Assembly (NCBI RefSeq): GCF_003576595.1
Contig: NZ_NQOU01000008.1
Coordinates: 32,524 to 96,523 of the forward strand
Source: Neopusillimonas maritima
GTDB taxonomy: Bacteria; Pseudomonadota; Gammaproteobacteria; Burkholderiales; Burkholderiaceae_B
Length of the DNA: 64,000 bases
Reading direction: 5' to 3'
Of this stretch, positions 26,209-35,765 are shown in pieces. The notes under the pieces were generated by a model that had not been told where the DNA came from, did not search any database, and saw only the letters and a list, made by a program, of their open reading frames with translations. Both the position numbers and the translations under genes were made by a program. Position 1 is the stretch's first letter, and every line of letters begins with the position of its first letter.

Positions 26209-27300
26209 ATGGCTTTGCAATGTGGCATTGTTGGCTTGCCCAATGTTGGTAAATCAACTTTATTTAACGCGCTAACCAAGGCGGGTATCGCCGCTGAAAA
26301 TTATCCTTTTTGTACGATCGAGCCGAATGTCGGCGTGGTTGAGGTGCCCGATCCGCGCCTGCAGGCCCTGGCTGAAATCGCCAAGCCCGAACGCGTGTTG
26401 CCCGCCGTGGTGGAGTTCGTTGACATTGCCGGTTTGGTTGCAGGGGCTTCCAAAGGCGAAGGCTTGGGGAACCAGTTTCTTGCCAACATTCGTGAAACCG
26501 ATGCCATTGTGCATGTAGTGCGCTGTTTCGAAGACGAGAACGTTGTTCACGTGGCCGGGCGTGTTGACCCTGTTTCCGACATTGAAGTCATTAATACAGA
26601 GTTGGCGTTGGCCGATTTGGCGACCGCCGAAAAAGCCCTTCAGCGTCATCAGAAAACGGCACGGGCGGGCGATAAAGAGGCCGCCAAAATGGTGTCTTTG
26701 CTCGAGAAAGTGATTCCCTCTTTAAATGAGGCAAAAGCCGTGCGTTCGTTGGGTTTGGATGAAGACGACCTGCTGTTGTTGAAACCTTTGTGTTTCATTA
26801 CCGCCAAGCCTTGTATGTATGTGGCGAACGTCATTGAAAGCGGTTTCGAAAATAACCCATATTTAAAGGCTGTTCAGGATTACGCCAAGGCTGAAAATGC
26901 GCCGGTGGTGGCGGTTTGTGCTGCAGTGGAAGCAGAAATTTCTGATCTTGAAGACGAAGATAAGGCCGTGTTTCTGTCGGATATGGGCATGGACGAGCCT
27001 GGGTTGAATCGTGTGATTCGTGCAGGTTATCGCTTGCTTGGTTTGCAAACATATTTCACTGCCGGCGTGAAAGAGGTACGTGCCTGGACGATCCGTATCG
27101 GGGATACCGCACCGAAGGCGGCCGGTGTTATTCACACCGACTTTGAACGAGGCTTTATTCGCGCACAAACGATTGCTTACGAAGATTTCATTGCATGTAA
27201 GGGCGAACAGGGCGCGAAAGAGGCGGGCAAAATGCGTGCCGAAGGCAAGGAGTACGTCGTTAAAGACGGTGATGTATTAAACTTCTTGTTTAACGTTTAA
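26209..27300 (+). CDS. ychF: Ribosome-binding ATPase YchF
   Basis: YchF is an Obg-family P-loop protein that hydrolyses ATP rather than GTP, binds ribosomes and affects the oxidative stress response. The 363-residue protein opens with the Walker A '[18 protein letters not shown]', followed by '[19 protein letters not shown]' (switch II with the degenerate Leu/Val in place of a catalytic residue). A coiled-coil helical pair lies about residues 130-200, and a TGS domain ends the protein ('[19 protein letters not shown]'). The start has TAAGGA upstream. It follows the conserved order pth-ychF seen in Burkholderiales. Confidence 0.97.
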   Translation: MALQCGIVGLPNVGKSTLFNALTKAGIAAENYPFCTIEPNVGVVEVPDPRLQALAEIAKPERVLPAVVEFVDIAGLVAGASKGEGLGNQFLANIRETDAIVHVVRCFEDENVVHVAGRVDPVSDIEVINTELALADLATAEKALQRHQKTARAGDKEAAKMVSLLEKVIPSLNEAKAVRSLGLDEDDLLLLKPLCFITAKPCMYVANVIESGFENNPYLKAVQDYAKAENAPVVAVCAAVEAEISDLEDEDKAVFLSDMGMDEPGLNRVIRAGYRLLGLQTYFTAGVKEVRAWTIRIGDTAPKAAGVIHTDFERGFIRAQTIAYEDFIACKGEQGAKEAGKMRAEGKEYVVKDGDVLNFLFNV

Positions 27301-27345
27301 TAGTTTAAGTGTAAAATTATTTGCTGCATCTATATGTAACAATCA

Positions 27346-27364
27346 ATTTATCTATTGGATAAAT
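27346..27364. promoter_or_regulatory. LysR-type operator candidate upstream of dctPQM
   Basis: ATTTATC and GATAAAT form a perfect 7-bp inverted repeat around TATTG and contain a T-N11-A core, the classic LysR-family binding shape. The 12-mer TATCTATTGGAT inside it (27349-27360) recurs exactly at 31338-31349, between the LysR gene and the oxidoreductase. The TTGGAT part could also serve as a -35 box. Confidence 0.5.
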
Positions 27365-27480
27365 CATATAGCGCCGATTACGCTATCGCTGAAGTCCATG
27401 GGGCAAGTCCTAGTTAAATAATCCGCCGTTACATGACAGACTTCAACACAACTTGCTTGTAAGACAACAGGAGACGAAAA

Positions 27481-28452
27481 ATGAAATTATTAAAGAAAGT
27501 TGCCAGTGCGCTGGCGGTTGCTACCATTTTCGCGGCGGGTTCCGCTTCGGCCGACGAGGTCGTATTGCGCGCTGTCAATGCGTTCCAGCCGGGTTCAGTG
27601 GTTGCCAAACCTTTCGAGCGTTTTGTTGAGCACGTCAACAAGGAAGGCAAAGGTTTGGTCCAAATTAATCTTATCGGTGGTCCTTCCGCGATTCCTCCTT
27701 TCGAGATCGGTAACGCAGTGTCGTCGGGTGTTGTCGACATGGCTTATGTCACCAGCGCGTTCTATCCTAATTTGTTGCCGGAAGGCGCAGCGCTCAAACT
27801 GACTGAACGTACCATGAGCGAACTGCGTGAAAACGGCGGTTGGGAGTTCATTAATGAACTCCACAATAAAAAAATGAATGTCTGGTACCTGGCTCGTTCC
27901 GGTGTTGGTAATCCATTTCACCTGTACGTGAACAAGCCACTTGATAAAGCGGATCTTTCCGGCCTCACGCTGCGTGTCACGCCTGTTTATCGCTCGTTTT
28001 TCGAGGATCTCGGCGCCAATGCCATTCAAACGCCGCCGTCTGAAGTATATACAACGCTTGAGCGTGGTGTCGCCGATGGTTACGGTTGGCCCATTCAGGG
28101 CATCCTGGACTTGGGCTGGCACGAAGTGACGAAAGCGCGTGTGGACCCTGGTTTCTATCAGGTTGATGTCAATGCGCTGGTTAATCTCGACAAGTGGAAT
28201 TCGCTTACCGACGAGCAACGTGCGTTCCTGACGGAAATGGGTCTGTGGCTTGAAGGATTGAATGCAGAGAACGCAGCCATTAACGAAGCAGAGAAGAAGA
28301 AACAGGCAGACGCTGGTATGGTTGTTTATGAGTTAACCGGTGCCGAGCGTGAAAAGTGGATTAACCAGGCACGTGAGTCTGGTTGGGCCGAGGTACAAGA
28401 AGTAGCGCCTGAATCTGCTGCACGTCTGCGTGAGTTGCTGGCCAAAGAGTAA
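27481..28452 (+). CDS. dctP: TRAP transporter solute-binding protein (DctP family)
   Basis: This periplasmic receptor delivers a carboxylate substrate to the DctQM membrane pair. The 323-residue precursor has a typical signal peptide cut after 'GSASA' at about residue 24. The DctP fold is seen in 'SGVVDMAYVTSAFYPNLLPE' and in 'LSGLTLRVTPVYRSFFEDLG', where the Arg is the usual carboxylate-binding residue, then 'LERGVADGYGWPIQGI'. AGGAGA precedes the ATG. The downstream oxidoreductase and LysR genes suggest an aromatic or 2-oxo acid as substrate, but the sequence alone does not decide it. Confidence 0.9.
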   Translation: MKLLKKVASALAVATIFAAGSASADEVVLRAVNAFQPGSVVAKPFERFVEHVNKEGKGLVQINLIGGPSAIPPFEIGNAVSSGVVDMAYVTSAFYPNLLPEGAALKLTERTMSELRENGGWEFINELHNKKMNVWYLARSGVGNPFHLYVNKPLDKADLSGLTLRVTPVYRSFFEDLGANAIQTPPSEVYTTLERGVADGYGWPIQGILDLGWHEVTKARVDPGFYQVDVNALVNLDKWNSLTDEQRAFLTEMGLWLEGLNAENAAINEAEKKKQADAGMVVYELTGAEREKWINQARESGWAEVQEVAPESAARLRELLAKE

Positions 28453-28472
28453 CGTCGCAGTTTCTGTTAGTG

Positions 28473-28504
28473 GCGCATCGGGCATTCAGCCCGATGCGCG
28501 TTTT
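28473..28504 (+). terminator. Hairpin between dctP and dctQ (partial terminator or 3' stabiliser)
   Basis: GCGCATCGGGC (28473-28483) pairs perfectly with GCCCGATGCGC (28489-28499) around a 5-base loop, followed by GTTTT. The short T-run suggests incomplete termination, which would leave more dctP than dctQM mRNA, as is common when the binding protein is needed in excess. Confidence 0.7.
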
Positions 28505-28533
28505 GTGTCTACCTTATCCAATCGGCTCCTACC

Positions 28534-29052
28534 ATGGCATCCCCCAATCCTGTCGCGCGTGCATACAATGGACTCATCACATGTCTTGCCGTCATATCCG
28601 GGTTCATTTTTGGTTTAATGGCTTTCTTTATCGGGGCCGACGTTTTCATGCGCAACGTCATGGATTCGGGCATGCCGTGGGTTATTGAGGCGACGGAGTA
28701 CGCCATGTACGTGGCAACGGTATTCGCCGCGCCATGGGTCTTGCGGGAAGGAAGCCACGTCAGTGTCGATGTCATTACATCCGTGTTGCCTCAGCGATAT
28801 GGTCGATATGTTGTACTTGTGGCCTCGCTGTTGGGTTCCGTGATCTGCCTGATTGTTTTTTATTACAGCGCAATTGCAACCATTCAAGCATTCGAACGTT
28901 CCAGCATGGTCTATAAGTCGTTCACGATTCCCGAATGGTGGATCAATATTTTTGTTCCTTTCGGGATGGCGTTAATGACAATCGAGTTTTTCCTTTTATT
29001 TTGGAGCCGCCTGGTTCATTCTTCAACTGCTCAATCCGGAAATCAGGTTTAA
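28534..29052 (+). CDS. dctQ: TRAP transporter small permease (DctQ family)
   Basis: The 172-residue inner-membrane protein has four hydrophobic segments, as usual for DctQ subunits: about 13-35, 48-66, 85-107 and 128-150. The family-typical 'VFMRNVMDSGMPWVIEATEYAM' region lies between the first two helices, and 'LREGSHVSVDVI' follows. It pairs with DctM to form the sodium-coupled permease fed by the preceding DctP. The ATG at 28534 is the first after the hairpin. It is four bases from dctM and clearly in the same operon. Confidence 0.9.
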   Translation: MASPNPVARAYNGLITCLAVISGFIFGLMAFFIGADVFMRNVMDSGMPWVIEATEYAMYVATVFAAPWVLREGSHVSVDVITSVLPQRYGRYVVLVASLLGSVICLIVFYYSAIATIQAFERSSMVYKSFTIPEWWINIFVPFGMALMTIEFFLLFWSRLVHSSTAQSGNQV

Positions 29053-29055
29053 ATT

Positions 29056-30369
29056 ATGGAATGGACCGTCGCACTTTCGATTTTGGTGGGTACGCTGGCA
29101 TTTTGTCTTATGCTGGGGTTGCCGGTAGCAATAAGCTTTTTTGGCGTCAACATTGTTGGGGCTTTCATTTTTCTGGGCGGTGAGGTTGGGCTGGTTCAAA
29201 TGACCCGCAACGTTGTCACCGCCATTACAAACTATAATCTTGCCCCCATTCCATTGTTCATCCTCATGGGTGAAATCCTATTGCACTCGGGTATGGCGTT
29301 TAAGGCTATTGATGCTATTGAACGGCTTATTACCAAGATACCCGGGCGAATGTCGGTAGTAGCTGTTGTTGCAGGTACCGTTTTTTCCGCCTTATCGGGG
29401 TCAACCATTGCGAACACCGCCATGTTGGGTCGTTCACTCATGCCCGAGATGTTGCGCCGGGGCTACCACCCCACCTTATCGATGGGTCCCATTATGGCGA
29501 CAGGCGGCATCGCCATGCTGATTCCTCCTTCCGCCTTGGCGGTTCTGGTGGGTAGTTTGGCGGGCATGTCGATTTCGCGATTGCTGATTGCGGGTATTCT
29601 GCCGGCGCTCATCATGGCGACTTTATTTTTCGGTTATATCGTTGTGCGGGCGAAATTGCGGCCTCAAGACGCCCCTGCCGACGATCCCGTCCAGCGCAGC
29701 CTGAAAGATCGTTGGATGCCGTTTTTAATTTATGTTGTACCTTTGTCGGGTATTTTAATTGTGGTTGTCGGCTCGTTGCTCGGTGGCATTGCCACCCCAA
29801 CTGAATCGGCTGCCCTGGGTGTTATTGCTTCGTTTGTAGCCGCCGCCGGTTATCGCTGCCTTAGCTGGGCGGTAATCTGGGCCACGTTGCGGGAAACGGC
29901 TCGCACCAGCGCCATGATTCTTTTCATTATCATGGCTTCAACAACCTTCAGCCAGATTTTGTCTTTTTCGGGCGCCACCTCAGGCATGGTGAGCCTTATT
30001 ACCAATGCCGGAGCCGACCCGTTTATGGTGTTGCTGGCCATGATTCTGGTGTTGCTTATTTTGGGTTGCTTCATCGATCAGGTCAGCATGGTCATGATAA
30101 CGGTGCCGCTTTTCATCCCCGTAGCCAATTCGGTGGGTATTGACCTGATCTGGTTGGGTGTTATTTACCTTCTCACCATGGAAATGGCATTCCTTACACC
30201 GCCATTTGGGCTGCTATTGTTCGTCATGAAAGGGATTGCGCCCGAAAGTATTGGAATCAAAACGGTTTACCGCGCCGCAATGCCTTTCCTGGCAATGATG
30301 TTCACGGTTCTGATTCTGGTGCTTATTTTCCCCGGAATTGGGTTGTGGCTACCCAGCCTGATGAGATAA
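29056..30369 (+). CDS. dctM: TRAP transporter large permease (DctM family)
   Basis: The 437-residue protein is the transport subunit of the TRAP system, a sodium symporter of the ion-transporter superfamily. About twelve to thirteen hydrophobic segments fill the sequence. Family signatures include 'APIPLFILMGEILLHSG', 'SALSGSTIANTAMLGRSLMPEM', 'PIMATGGIAMLIPPSALAVL' and 'LLGGIATPTESAALGV'. The C-terminal half repeats the hairpin theme with 'EMAFLTPPFGLLLFVMKGI'. It ends 21 bases before the convergent LysR gene. Confidence 0.93.
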   Translation: MEWTVALSILVGTLAFCLMLGLPVAISFFGVNIVGAFIFLGGEVGLVQMTRNVVTAITNYNLAPIPLFILMGEILLHSGMAFKAIDAIERLITKIPGRMSVVAVVAGTVFSALSGSTIANTAMLGRSLMPEMLRRGYHPTLSMGPIMATGGIAMLIPPSALAVLVGSLAGMSISRLLIAGILPALIMATLFFGYIVVRAKLRPQDAPADDPVQRSLKDRWMPFLIYVVPLSGILIVVVGSLLGGIATPTESAALGVIASFVAAAGYRCLSWAVIWATLRETARTSAMILFIIMASTTFSQILSFSGATSGMVSLITNAGADPFMVLLAMILVLLILGCFIDQVSMVMITVPLFIPVANSVGIDLIWLGVIYLLTMEMAFLTPPFGLLLFVMKGIAPESIGIKTVYRAAMPFLAMMFTVLILVLIFPGIGLWLPSLMR

Positions 30370-30390
30370 GGGTTGCTGCGACGCTATGTT

Positions 30391-31299
30391 TTAAAGGTTG
30401 CTCATCGTTTTGCGGATTGTTTCAATGAGCCAGGTTTGGGGCGCGTTTTGCCCCTGCTGGCGATCCCAGTGAACCCGCACCTCTAACGGCGGCACTTCAA
30501 AAGGCAGCGGCAGTAACTTAAGGCCGCCATATCCTTCAAACATGCGCCCAATGGTGCCTGGCACAATAACCAGAAGATCCGTTGATGTGATTAAGTGCGG
30601 CAACACCGTGAACTGCTGAACCTGCAGGGCAATTTTCCTGACAATGCCGGCGTTGCGAAGAATGGACTCCAGGTGTTTGTGGCCTGTTAGTTCCGATGAC
30701 ACATGGGCGTGGCGTGCGGTCAGGTAGGTCTCCAGGCTCAATTGCGTTTTTATCGTGGGATGGCTGGACGACAACAGGCACCAGTACTCCTCTTTCAATA
30801 GCAGTGCGCTTTCAGTCAGTTTGCCGATGAGCGGCAAGTTCCCAACGGCGGCATCGATTTTCCCTAACGCCAATGCTTCCGGCAGCGTTTCCGGCGGTGC
30901 TTGCATTGTTTCGATTTCGATACCCGGCGCATTGTGCTGAATGTATTTAAGCAGTGGGGGTAAAAACGCCAATGCACCAATATCCGACATGGCCAACCTG
31001 AATCGGCGGGACGACAGTGTGGGGTTAAACGCGCGTTGCTGATCAACCAGTTCATTAATCTGATGCAAAATGGCACGGAATTTTTCGTAGCAATCCTGTG
31101 CACGCCGGGTTGGTACCATGGTGCGGCCTTCCCGGATAAAAAGCCTGTCGTTCAGAATCTCGCGCAAGCGGGCCAGCGTATAACTTATTGTGGGTTGCGT
31201 GAGTGTCAGCCGCTCGGCGGCGGCTGTGACGCTGCCGGTTTCATAAATGGCCACAAAGGCTTTAAGCAACGGAACGTCGAGAGAGTGTGTGTCGTCCAT
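30391..31299 (-). CDS. LysR-family transcriptional regulator
   Basis: The 302-residue protein has an N-terminal winged helix-turn-helix ('GSVTAAAERLTLTQPTISYTL', about residues 17-37 in part) and a C-terminal effector domain with 'RFRLAMSDIGALAFLPPLL'. It is divergent from the oxidoreductase gene and convergent with dctM. The intergenic region at 31300-31460 contains two LysR-type dyads, and one element is repeated in front of dctP. It therefore probably controls both the transporter and the oxidoreductase, and itself. The likely inducer is their shared substrate, which is unknown. Confidence 0.9.
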   Translation of the reverse strand: MDDTHSLDVPLLKAFVAIYETGSVTAAAERLTLTQPTISYTLARLREILNDRLFIREGRTMVPTRRAQDCYEKFRAILHQINELVDQQRAFNPTLSSRRFRLAMSDIGALAFLPPLLKYIQHNAPGIEIETMQAPPETLPEALALGKIDAAVGNLPLIGKLTESALLLKEEYWCLLSSSHPTIKTQLSLETYLTARHAHVSSELTGHKHLESILRNAGIVRKIALQVQQFTVLPHLITSTDLLVIVPGTIGRMFEGYGGLKLLPLPFEVPPLEVRVHWDRQQGQNAPQTWLIETIRKTMSNL

Positions 31300-31306
31300 G
31301 ATTTAG

Positions 31307-31323
31307 TATAGATCATTTCTATA
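31307..31323. promoter_or_regulatory. Perfect dyad TATAGA-N5-TCTATA in the LysR/oxidoreductase intergenic region
   Basis: TATAGA (31307-31312) and TCTATA (31318-31323) form a perfect inverted repeat with a T-N11-A core. It sits only eight bases upstream of the LysR start codon, a position suited to autorepression and to activation of the divergent gene. The binding by the adjacent LysR protein is inferred. Confidence 0.5.
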
Positions 31324-31337
31324 CGTAAAAAATAAAC

Positions 31338-31349
31338 TATCTATTGGAT
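31338..31349. repeat. Second copy of the 12-mer TATCTATTGGAT
   Basis: This 12-mer is identical, in the same orientation, to 27349-27360 upstream of dctP. Its flanks (AAATAAA on the left, TTTATTT on the right) give a wider imperfect dyad. It is about 110 bases upstream of the oxidoreductase ATG and is a likely shared operator. Confidence 0.5.
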
Positions 31350-31460
31350 TTATTTTTTCCGCCATATTACCCTACGCTGATAAGTTGATCCAACGTCTGT
31401 TATTTGGGCGTTGCGGTGTGTTTTTGCTGGTTTCTTTGCGTTCGTTCGGGAATTTAATCT

Positions 31461-34400
31461 ATGACTCAATATCGTTCACTGAATCTCGTTGCCAAATCGT
31501 GGTTGGATCAGGGTAAGGCAGGTTTGTTGCCGGATCATCCAGGCAATGACAATGATCCGGGCCGGAAATTAGACGTCCCGTCGCTGGACGACCGGTATGA
31601 GCAAGAGAACGGCGCCGTTTTTTTGAGCGGTATTCAGGCGTTGATTCGATTGCCCATCGAGCAGATGCGACGCGATCGGCGCGCAGGCTTAAGTAACCGG
31701 GCATTCATTACCGGTTTCCCAGGGTCTCCTTTGGGTGGTTACGATATCGCGCTGAACCAGGCGCGCAAGATGCTGGATAAGTACGGTATCAAACACTTAC
31801 CCGGACAGAACGAAGAACTGGCTGCGTCAACCTTAATGGGTACGCAAATGTTGAATGAGCATCCGCATCCGGATGTAGACGGCGTAGTCGGTTATTGGTA
31901 CGGAAAAGGACCAGGTGTGGACCGGTCGGGCGATGCCCTTAAACACGGTAATTTCGCCGGCACCAGCGAACACGGGGCCGTCGTGATTCTAAGTGGTGAA
32001 GACCACGAAGCAAAAAGCTCAAGCGTGCCGTACCAGCAGGAATTTGCCTTTGAGCATCATGGTATGCCGGTGTTATACCCAGCTACCGTTTCGGAGTTTC
32101 TTGAATATGGTTTGCATGCTGCCGAACTATCGCGATACAGCGGTTGTTGGGTGGCATTGAAGTTGGTTGGGGCGCTGTGTGACGGCGGTGAAGTGGTGCA
32201 TTTTCGCCCTGATCAGTTCAAGGTGATAACGCCCAAACTCAATATCAATGGCAAGCCATTCAAGAAAGTGGCCAACCATAAGTTTTTTCCGGTCTTCAAC
32301 GTTGAAACCGAACGCCAGTTGTATGTTGAGCGGCACGCCGCCGCCTTAGCCTATATCAAAGCGAATAATCTGAATCGCATCACTGTTTCCGGCGATCACG
32401 ACACCATTGGCGTTATTTCGGCAGGGAAGTCTTATGCCGACACCATGCAGGCTTTTGAAGATCTGGGCCTGGATAAGGACGGGTTGCGGGCCGCCGGTGT
32501 TCGTGTTGCCAAAATTGGTGCGCTCTGTCCTTTGGATCACGATTTTGTTCGGGAATTTGCCCGAGGGTTGAAAAAACTGATTGTGGTGGAAGAGAAACGC
32601 GACTTCCTTGAACGGCAAATTGGGCGGGCTGTTTGCGAGATTGGTCCAATGCGAATTGTTGGCAAGTTCGACGAGGACGGCCAAATCCTGTTCCCTCAGG
32701 AAGGTGGCATGAACAGCGATATGGTGGCTGTTTTGCTAAGCAGGGCGTTGGCAAAGGACATCAACCTACCAGCACCGTCCGGTTGCCGTCTGGGTGAGCT
32801 GGATGACATTTCGAAGCGCGATTACGGCGCCCAGCCGCGCCGCACCTTGAATTTCTGTTCCGGTTGTCCTCATAACGTGTCGACCAAGCTGGCTCCTGGT
32901 CAAATTGCGTGGGGAGCACCGGGGTGTCACGTATTTGCGGCCATTATGGAGCGGCCCGATAAACGTATTGAAGCGGTGACGCAATTGGGTGGAGAGGGCC
33001 TGCCCTGGATTGGGCTGGCTCCTTATACTTCTCGCAAACATATTGTTCAGAACCTGGGTGATGGCGCGCTGATGCACTCAAGCTACATGAACATTCGGTT
33101 TGCCGTCACAGCCGGCGTGAACATTACGTTCAAGATCATGTTCAACGGGGTCATTGCGAACACCGGTGGCCAAGAGTCTGTCGGGTCGCCTTCTGTTTAC
33201 GACCTCGTGCAGCACCTGTCGCTGGAGGGCGTTAAAAAGATTGTCATTATCGCCAAAGAACCGGAACGCTATAACGGCAAAGCCATGCCCGCGAAAGTTT
33301 CCCTTCGCACGGTGCCGGATCTTGAACCCTCCTTAATTGAGTTGTCGGAAATTGAGGGTACGACCGTACTGATATACGACGGAGAGTGCGCCAATGAGCG
33401 TCGCCGACGCCAAAAGCGCGGCAAGTTGCCGCCACCCGCTAAATACACGGTAGTGAACGAAGATGTGTGCGAAAACTGCGGGGATTGCGGGCAGGTGGCC
33501 AATTGCATGTCGCTGCAGAAGGTCGACACCGAGTTTGGCGCGAAAACCCAAATTCATCAATCTTCCTGTAATCAGGATCAGGCTTGCATTAAAGGCGAAT
33601 GCCCTTCCTTTGTGACGGTCGAAGTCAGCGAAGGAACGCGTTTGCGCAAGCCGCCTTTGCAGGAAATCGATGCCTCCACATTACCCGAGCCTGTTTTGCC
33701 GGCCATCAGTACCCCCTATAACGTCTATGTTCCCGGTTTGGGCGGAACCGGTGTCATCACGGCAAATGCAATTTTGGCGCAAGCCGCAACGCTTGATGGC
33801 AGTGAGGTGAAGAGTTACGACCAGACTGGGGCTGCCCAGAAGTGGGGGGCGGTGCTGTCCAGCCTGATCATTTCTGCGCCCGGTCGCCCGGTGATTTCCA
33901 ACCGGGTGGGTTTCGGTAAAGCCAACCTGTATCTGGCGCTTGACCTGCTGGCGGCGGTTGATAAGAACAATCTGGCATGTACCAAGCCCGGCTTAACTCA
34001 GGCGGTCGTGAACTCCGACGTCATGCCCAGTGCCGATATGATCCGCGACCCGCGCATTGTGCTGCCCAAAGACGATATGGTGGGCACAATCGCGCAAGCG
34101 ACAGACGGCAAGCCTGTTGTGGTGGTTGATGCGCGCCGCATTGCCGAAGGCCTGTTCGGCGATTACGTCATGACAAATATGGTCACTATTGGCGCGGCTT
34201 ATCAAGCCGGGCTGTTACCGATTTCGGCCAAGAGCATCGAAACGGCCATTCGTATGAATGGTCGCCAGATCGAAGTGAATCTATTGGCGTTCCGTGCCGG
34301 TCGTATGTCGCAGTGTGATCCAGAAAAATTGACGGAAATGCTACACCGCCCCTACACCATCAATGCCGACCGAGTTGCCGAGCGCGCACGCCGCGGCTTG

Positions 34401-35126
34401 GATGATAGCCGGGTTGATCGTTTGGTTGCCCAACTGGGTCTGGGTGATACAAACGCACGGTTGCAAGCCTTGGTTCGATTGCGTGTGGCCGATCTCATCG
34501 AATATCAAAGTGAACGTTATGCTGCGCGTTACATTAATCGCTTGCAGCAGGTTTTGCAGCTTGAGCAAAGCGCCACCAAGGATAAATTCGACGGTACGCT
34601 GACAGAAACAGTGGCGCGTAATCTGTACAAATTAATGGCATATAAAGATGAGTATGAGGTTGCTCGTCTGCTGACGCAGGAAACCTTTAAAACTCGCGTT
34701 CAGGAAATGTTCACCGGTCCTGTGCGGTTGAAATTCAATCTTCAGCCACCGTTCATGCGTTGGTTTGGGCTGAACCGCAAAGTGGCGATGGGGCCCTGGA
34801 TTCGCCCTGTGTTGTCTGTTTTGGCGAAAGGTAAAGCATTGCGCGGTTCACCGCTTGACCCATTTGGTTACTTGAAGGTGCGTCGTGAAGAGCGTGAATT
34901 GATTACCTGGTATGAGTCGCTGCTTGACCGTGTTTTGCCTAAAGTGTCGGCTACCAATATGGGAACGGTTAAAGCGTTGTGCGCATTGCCCGATGGTATC
35001 CGGGGCTACGAGCACGTGAAATCGCAGAACGTTGAGCAAACCAAGAAAAAGGCGGGGGAGTTGCTGACTGATTTAGAACAGGGGCGCGGGACGCCACGAG
35101 TCATTCCCGTGGCGGTTTCTCTGTAG
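31461..35126 (+). CDS. Indolepyruvate ferredoxin oxidoreductase-family protein (fused alpha/beta/gamma)
   Basis: The 1221-residue enzyme oxidatively decarboxylates an aryl or branched 2-oxo acid to the acyl-CoA, passing electrons to ferredoxin. Residues about 40-420 form the pyrimidine-binding IorA part ('AFITGFPGSPLGGYD'), and about 440-660 the TPP-binding part ('CSGCPHNVSTK', 'TAGVNITFKIMFNGVIANTG'). A Cys-rich region with C-x2-C-x2-C then 'SSCNQDQACIKGECPSF' follows near 670-720. The gamma domain starts at 'VYVPGLGGTGVITANAIL' near 755, and a helical C-terminal domain ends it. Single-chain forms like this are common in proteobacteria. LysR gene divergent upstream. Confidence 0.9.
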   Translation: MTQYRSLNLVAKSWLDQGKAGLLPDHPGNDNDPGRKLDVPSLDDRYEQENGAVFLSGIQALIRLPIEQMRRDRRAGLSNRAFITGFPGSPLGGYDIALNQARKMLDKYGIKHLPGQNEELAASTLMGTQMLNEHPHPDVDGVVGYWYGKGPGVDRSGDALKHGNFAGTSEHGAVVILSGEDHEAKSSSVPYQQEFAFEHHGMPVLYPATVSEFLEYGLHAAELSRYSGCWVALKLVGALCDGGEVVHFRPDQFKVITPKLNINGKPFKKVANHKFFPVFNVETERQLYVERHAAALAYIKANNLNRITVSGDHDTIGVISAGKSYADTMQAFEDLGLDKDGLRAAGVRVAKIGALCPLDHDFVREFARGLKKLIVVEEKRDFLERQIGRAVCEIGPMRIVGKFDEDGQILFPQEGGMNSDMVAVLLSRALAKDINLPAPSGCRLGELDDISKRDYGAQPRRTLNFCSGCPHNVSTKLAPGQIAWGAPGCHVFAAIMERPDKRIEAVTQLGGEGLPWIGLAPYTSRKHIVQNLGDGALMHSSYMNIRFAVTAGVNITFKIMFNGVIANTGGQESVGSPSVYDLVQHLSLEGVKKIVIIAKEPERYNGKAMPAKVSLRTVPDLEPSLIELSEIEGTTVLIYDGECANERRRRQKRGKLPPPAKYTVVNEDVCENCGDCGQVANCMSLQKVDTEFGAKTQIHQSSCNQDQACIKGECPSFVTVEVSEGTRLRKPPLQEIDASTLPEPVLPAISTPYNVYVPGLGGTGVITANAILAQAATLDGSEVKSYDQTGAAQKWGAVLSSLIISAPGRPVISNRVGFGKANLYLALDLLAAVDKNNLACTKPGLTQAVVNSDVMPSADMIRDPRIVLPKDDMVGTIAQATDGKPVVVVDARRIAEGLFGDYVMTNMVTIGAAYQAGLLPISAKSIETAIRMNGRQIEVNLLAFRAGRMSQCDPEKLTEMLHRPYTINADRVAERARRGLDDSRVDRLVAQLGLGDTNARLQALVRLRVADLIEYQSERYAARYINRLQQVLQLEQSATKDKFDGTLTETVARNLYKLMAYKDEYEVARLLTQETFKTRVQEMFTGPVRLKFNLQPPFMRWFGLNRKVAMGPWIRPVLSVLAKGKALRGSPLDPFGYLKVRREERELITWYESLLDRVLPKVSATNMGTVKALCALPDGIRGYEHVKSQNVEQTKKKAGELLTDLEQGRGTPRVIPVAVSL

Positions 35127-35140
35127 TTTGTTGCGTTTGG

Positions 35141-35674
35141 TTATCGGAACAGGCTATTGATGTAGTCTGCGCCGATACCCACTTTTTCGTAATGTTCACG
35201 ACACATTGCTATGTAGTCGTGAACATCGAAGTGGCCCTCGGAGTTGCCTTCTTCGTCCAGCCATATCAGTGGCCCTTTAACGATAAAGAATACGCGCATC
35301 GGGTCTTCGTGTTCGTGTGCTACCAGTGTGTGGCCTTCGCCCGGCGTTTCGTAAACGAAGTCACCTGCGGTCGCCACCCAGTCGTGTTCAAGATAGCTCC
35401 ATTTGCCCGAGATGGTGTAGGCAAAAACCTCGTGTGGATGATAATGGCGATTAACCATTCCAGGAGCATCTGCACGCAGAATGTCGGCCCATTTGTTTTC
35501 GGATGGTGAAATCCATAGCGGCCGGGAACAGACAGTTTCACTGAACGGAACGTAGTATTTCATGTCGTCGGTGGCCGCGTTCGAAATATACGCTTCCGGC
35601 TTGGCGTCGGGTTTGAATACGTCTTTGATTGGGGGAATTGAACGCCAGAATTCATTTCCTTTTGATTCGCTCAT
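35141..35674 (-). CDS. Cupin dioxygenase-like protein (2,4'-dihydroxyacetophenone dioxygenase family)
   Basis: The 177-residue single-domain cupin has the metal-binding motif 1 as 'HYHPHEVFAYTISGKW' and motif 2 around 'YETPGEGHTLVAHEHEDP'. The arrangement resembles 2,4'-dihydroxyacetophenone dioxygenase (DAD), a non-haem iron enzyme that cleaves the C-C bond between the two oxygenated side-chain carbons to give 4-hydroxybenzoate and formate. The exact substrate cannot be assigned. AAAGGAG precedes the ATG by a good distance. It is divergent from an AraC regulator and ends 15 bases from the convergent oxidoreductase gene. Confidence 0.75.
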   Translation of the reverse strand: MSESKGNEFWRSIPPIKDVFKPDAKPEAYISNAATDDMKYYVPFSETVCSRPLWISPSENKWADILRADAPGMVNRHYHPHEVFAYTISGKWSYLEHDWVATAGDFVYETPGEGHTLVAHEHEDPMRVFFIVKGPLIWLDEEGNSEGHFDVHDYIAMCREHYEKVGIGADYINSLFR

Positions 35675-35765
35675 GGCATGTCTCCTTTAACAATAAAACC
35701 AGTGCTATGCTTAGTCATTCTAGAAAAAGACACTGTGCTTGTTTTTTCTCAGGGCGACAATTTAT

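Noticed and set aside
27595..28218. 207-codon open frame on the minus strand
   Set aside because: It is antisense to dctP, whose signal peptide and family motifs are clear; no ribosome site or similarity supports it.
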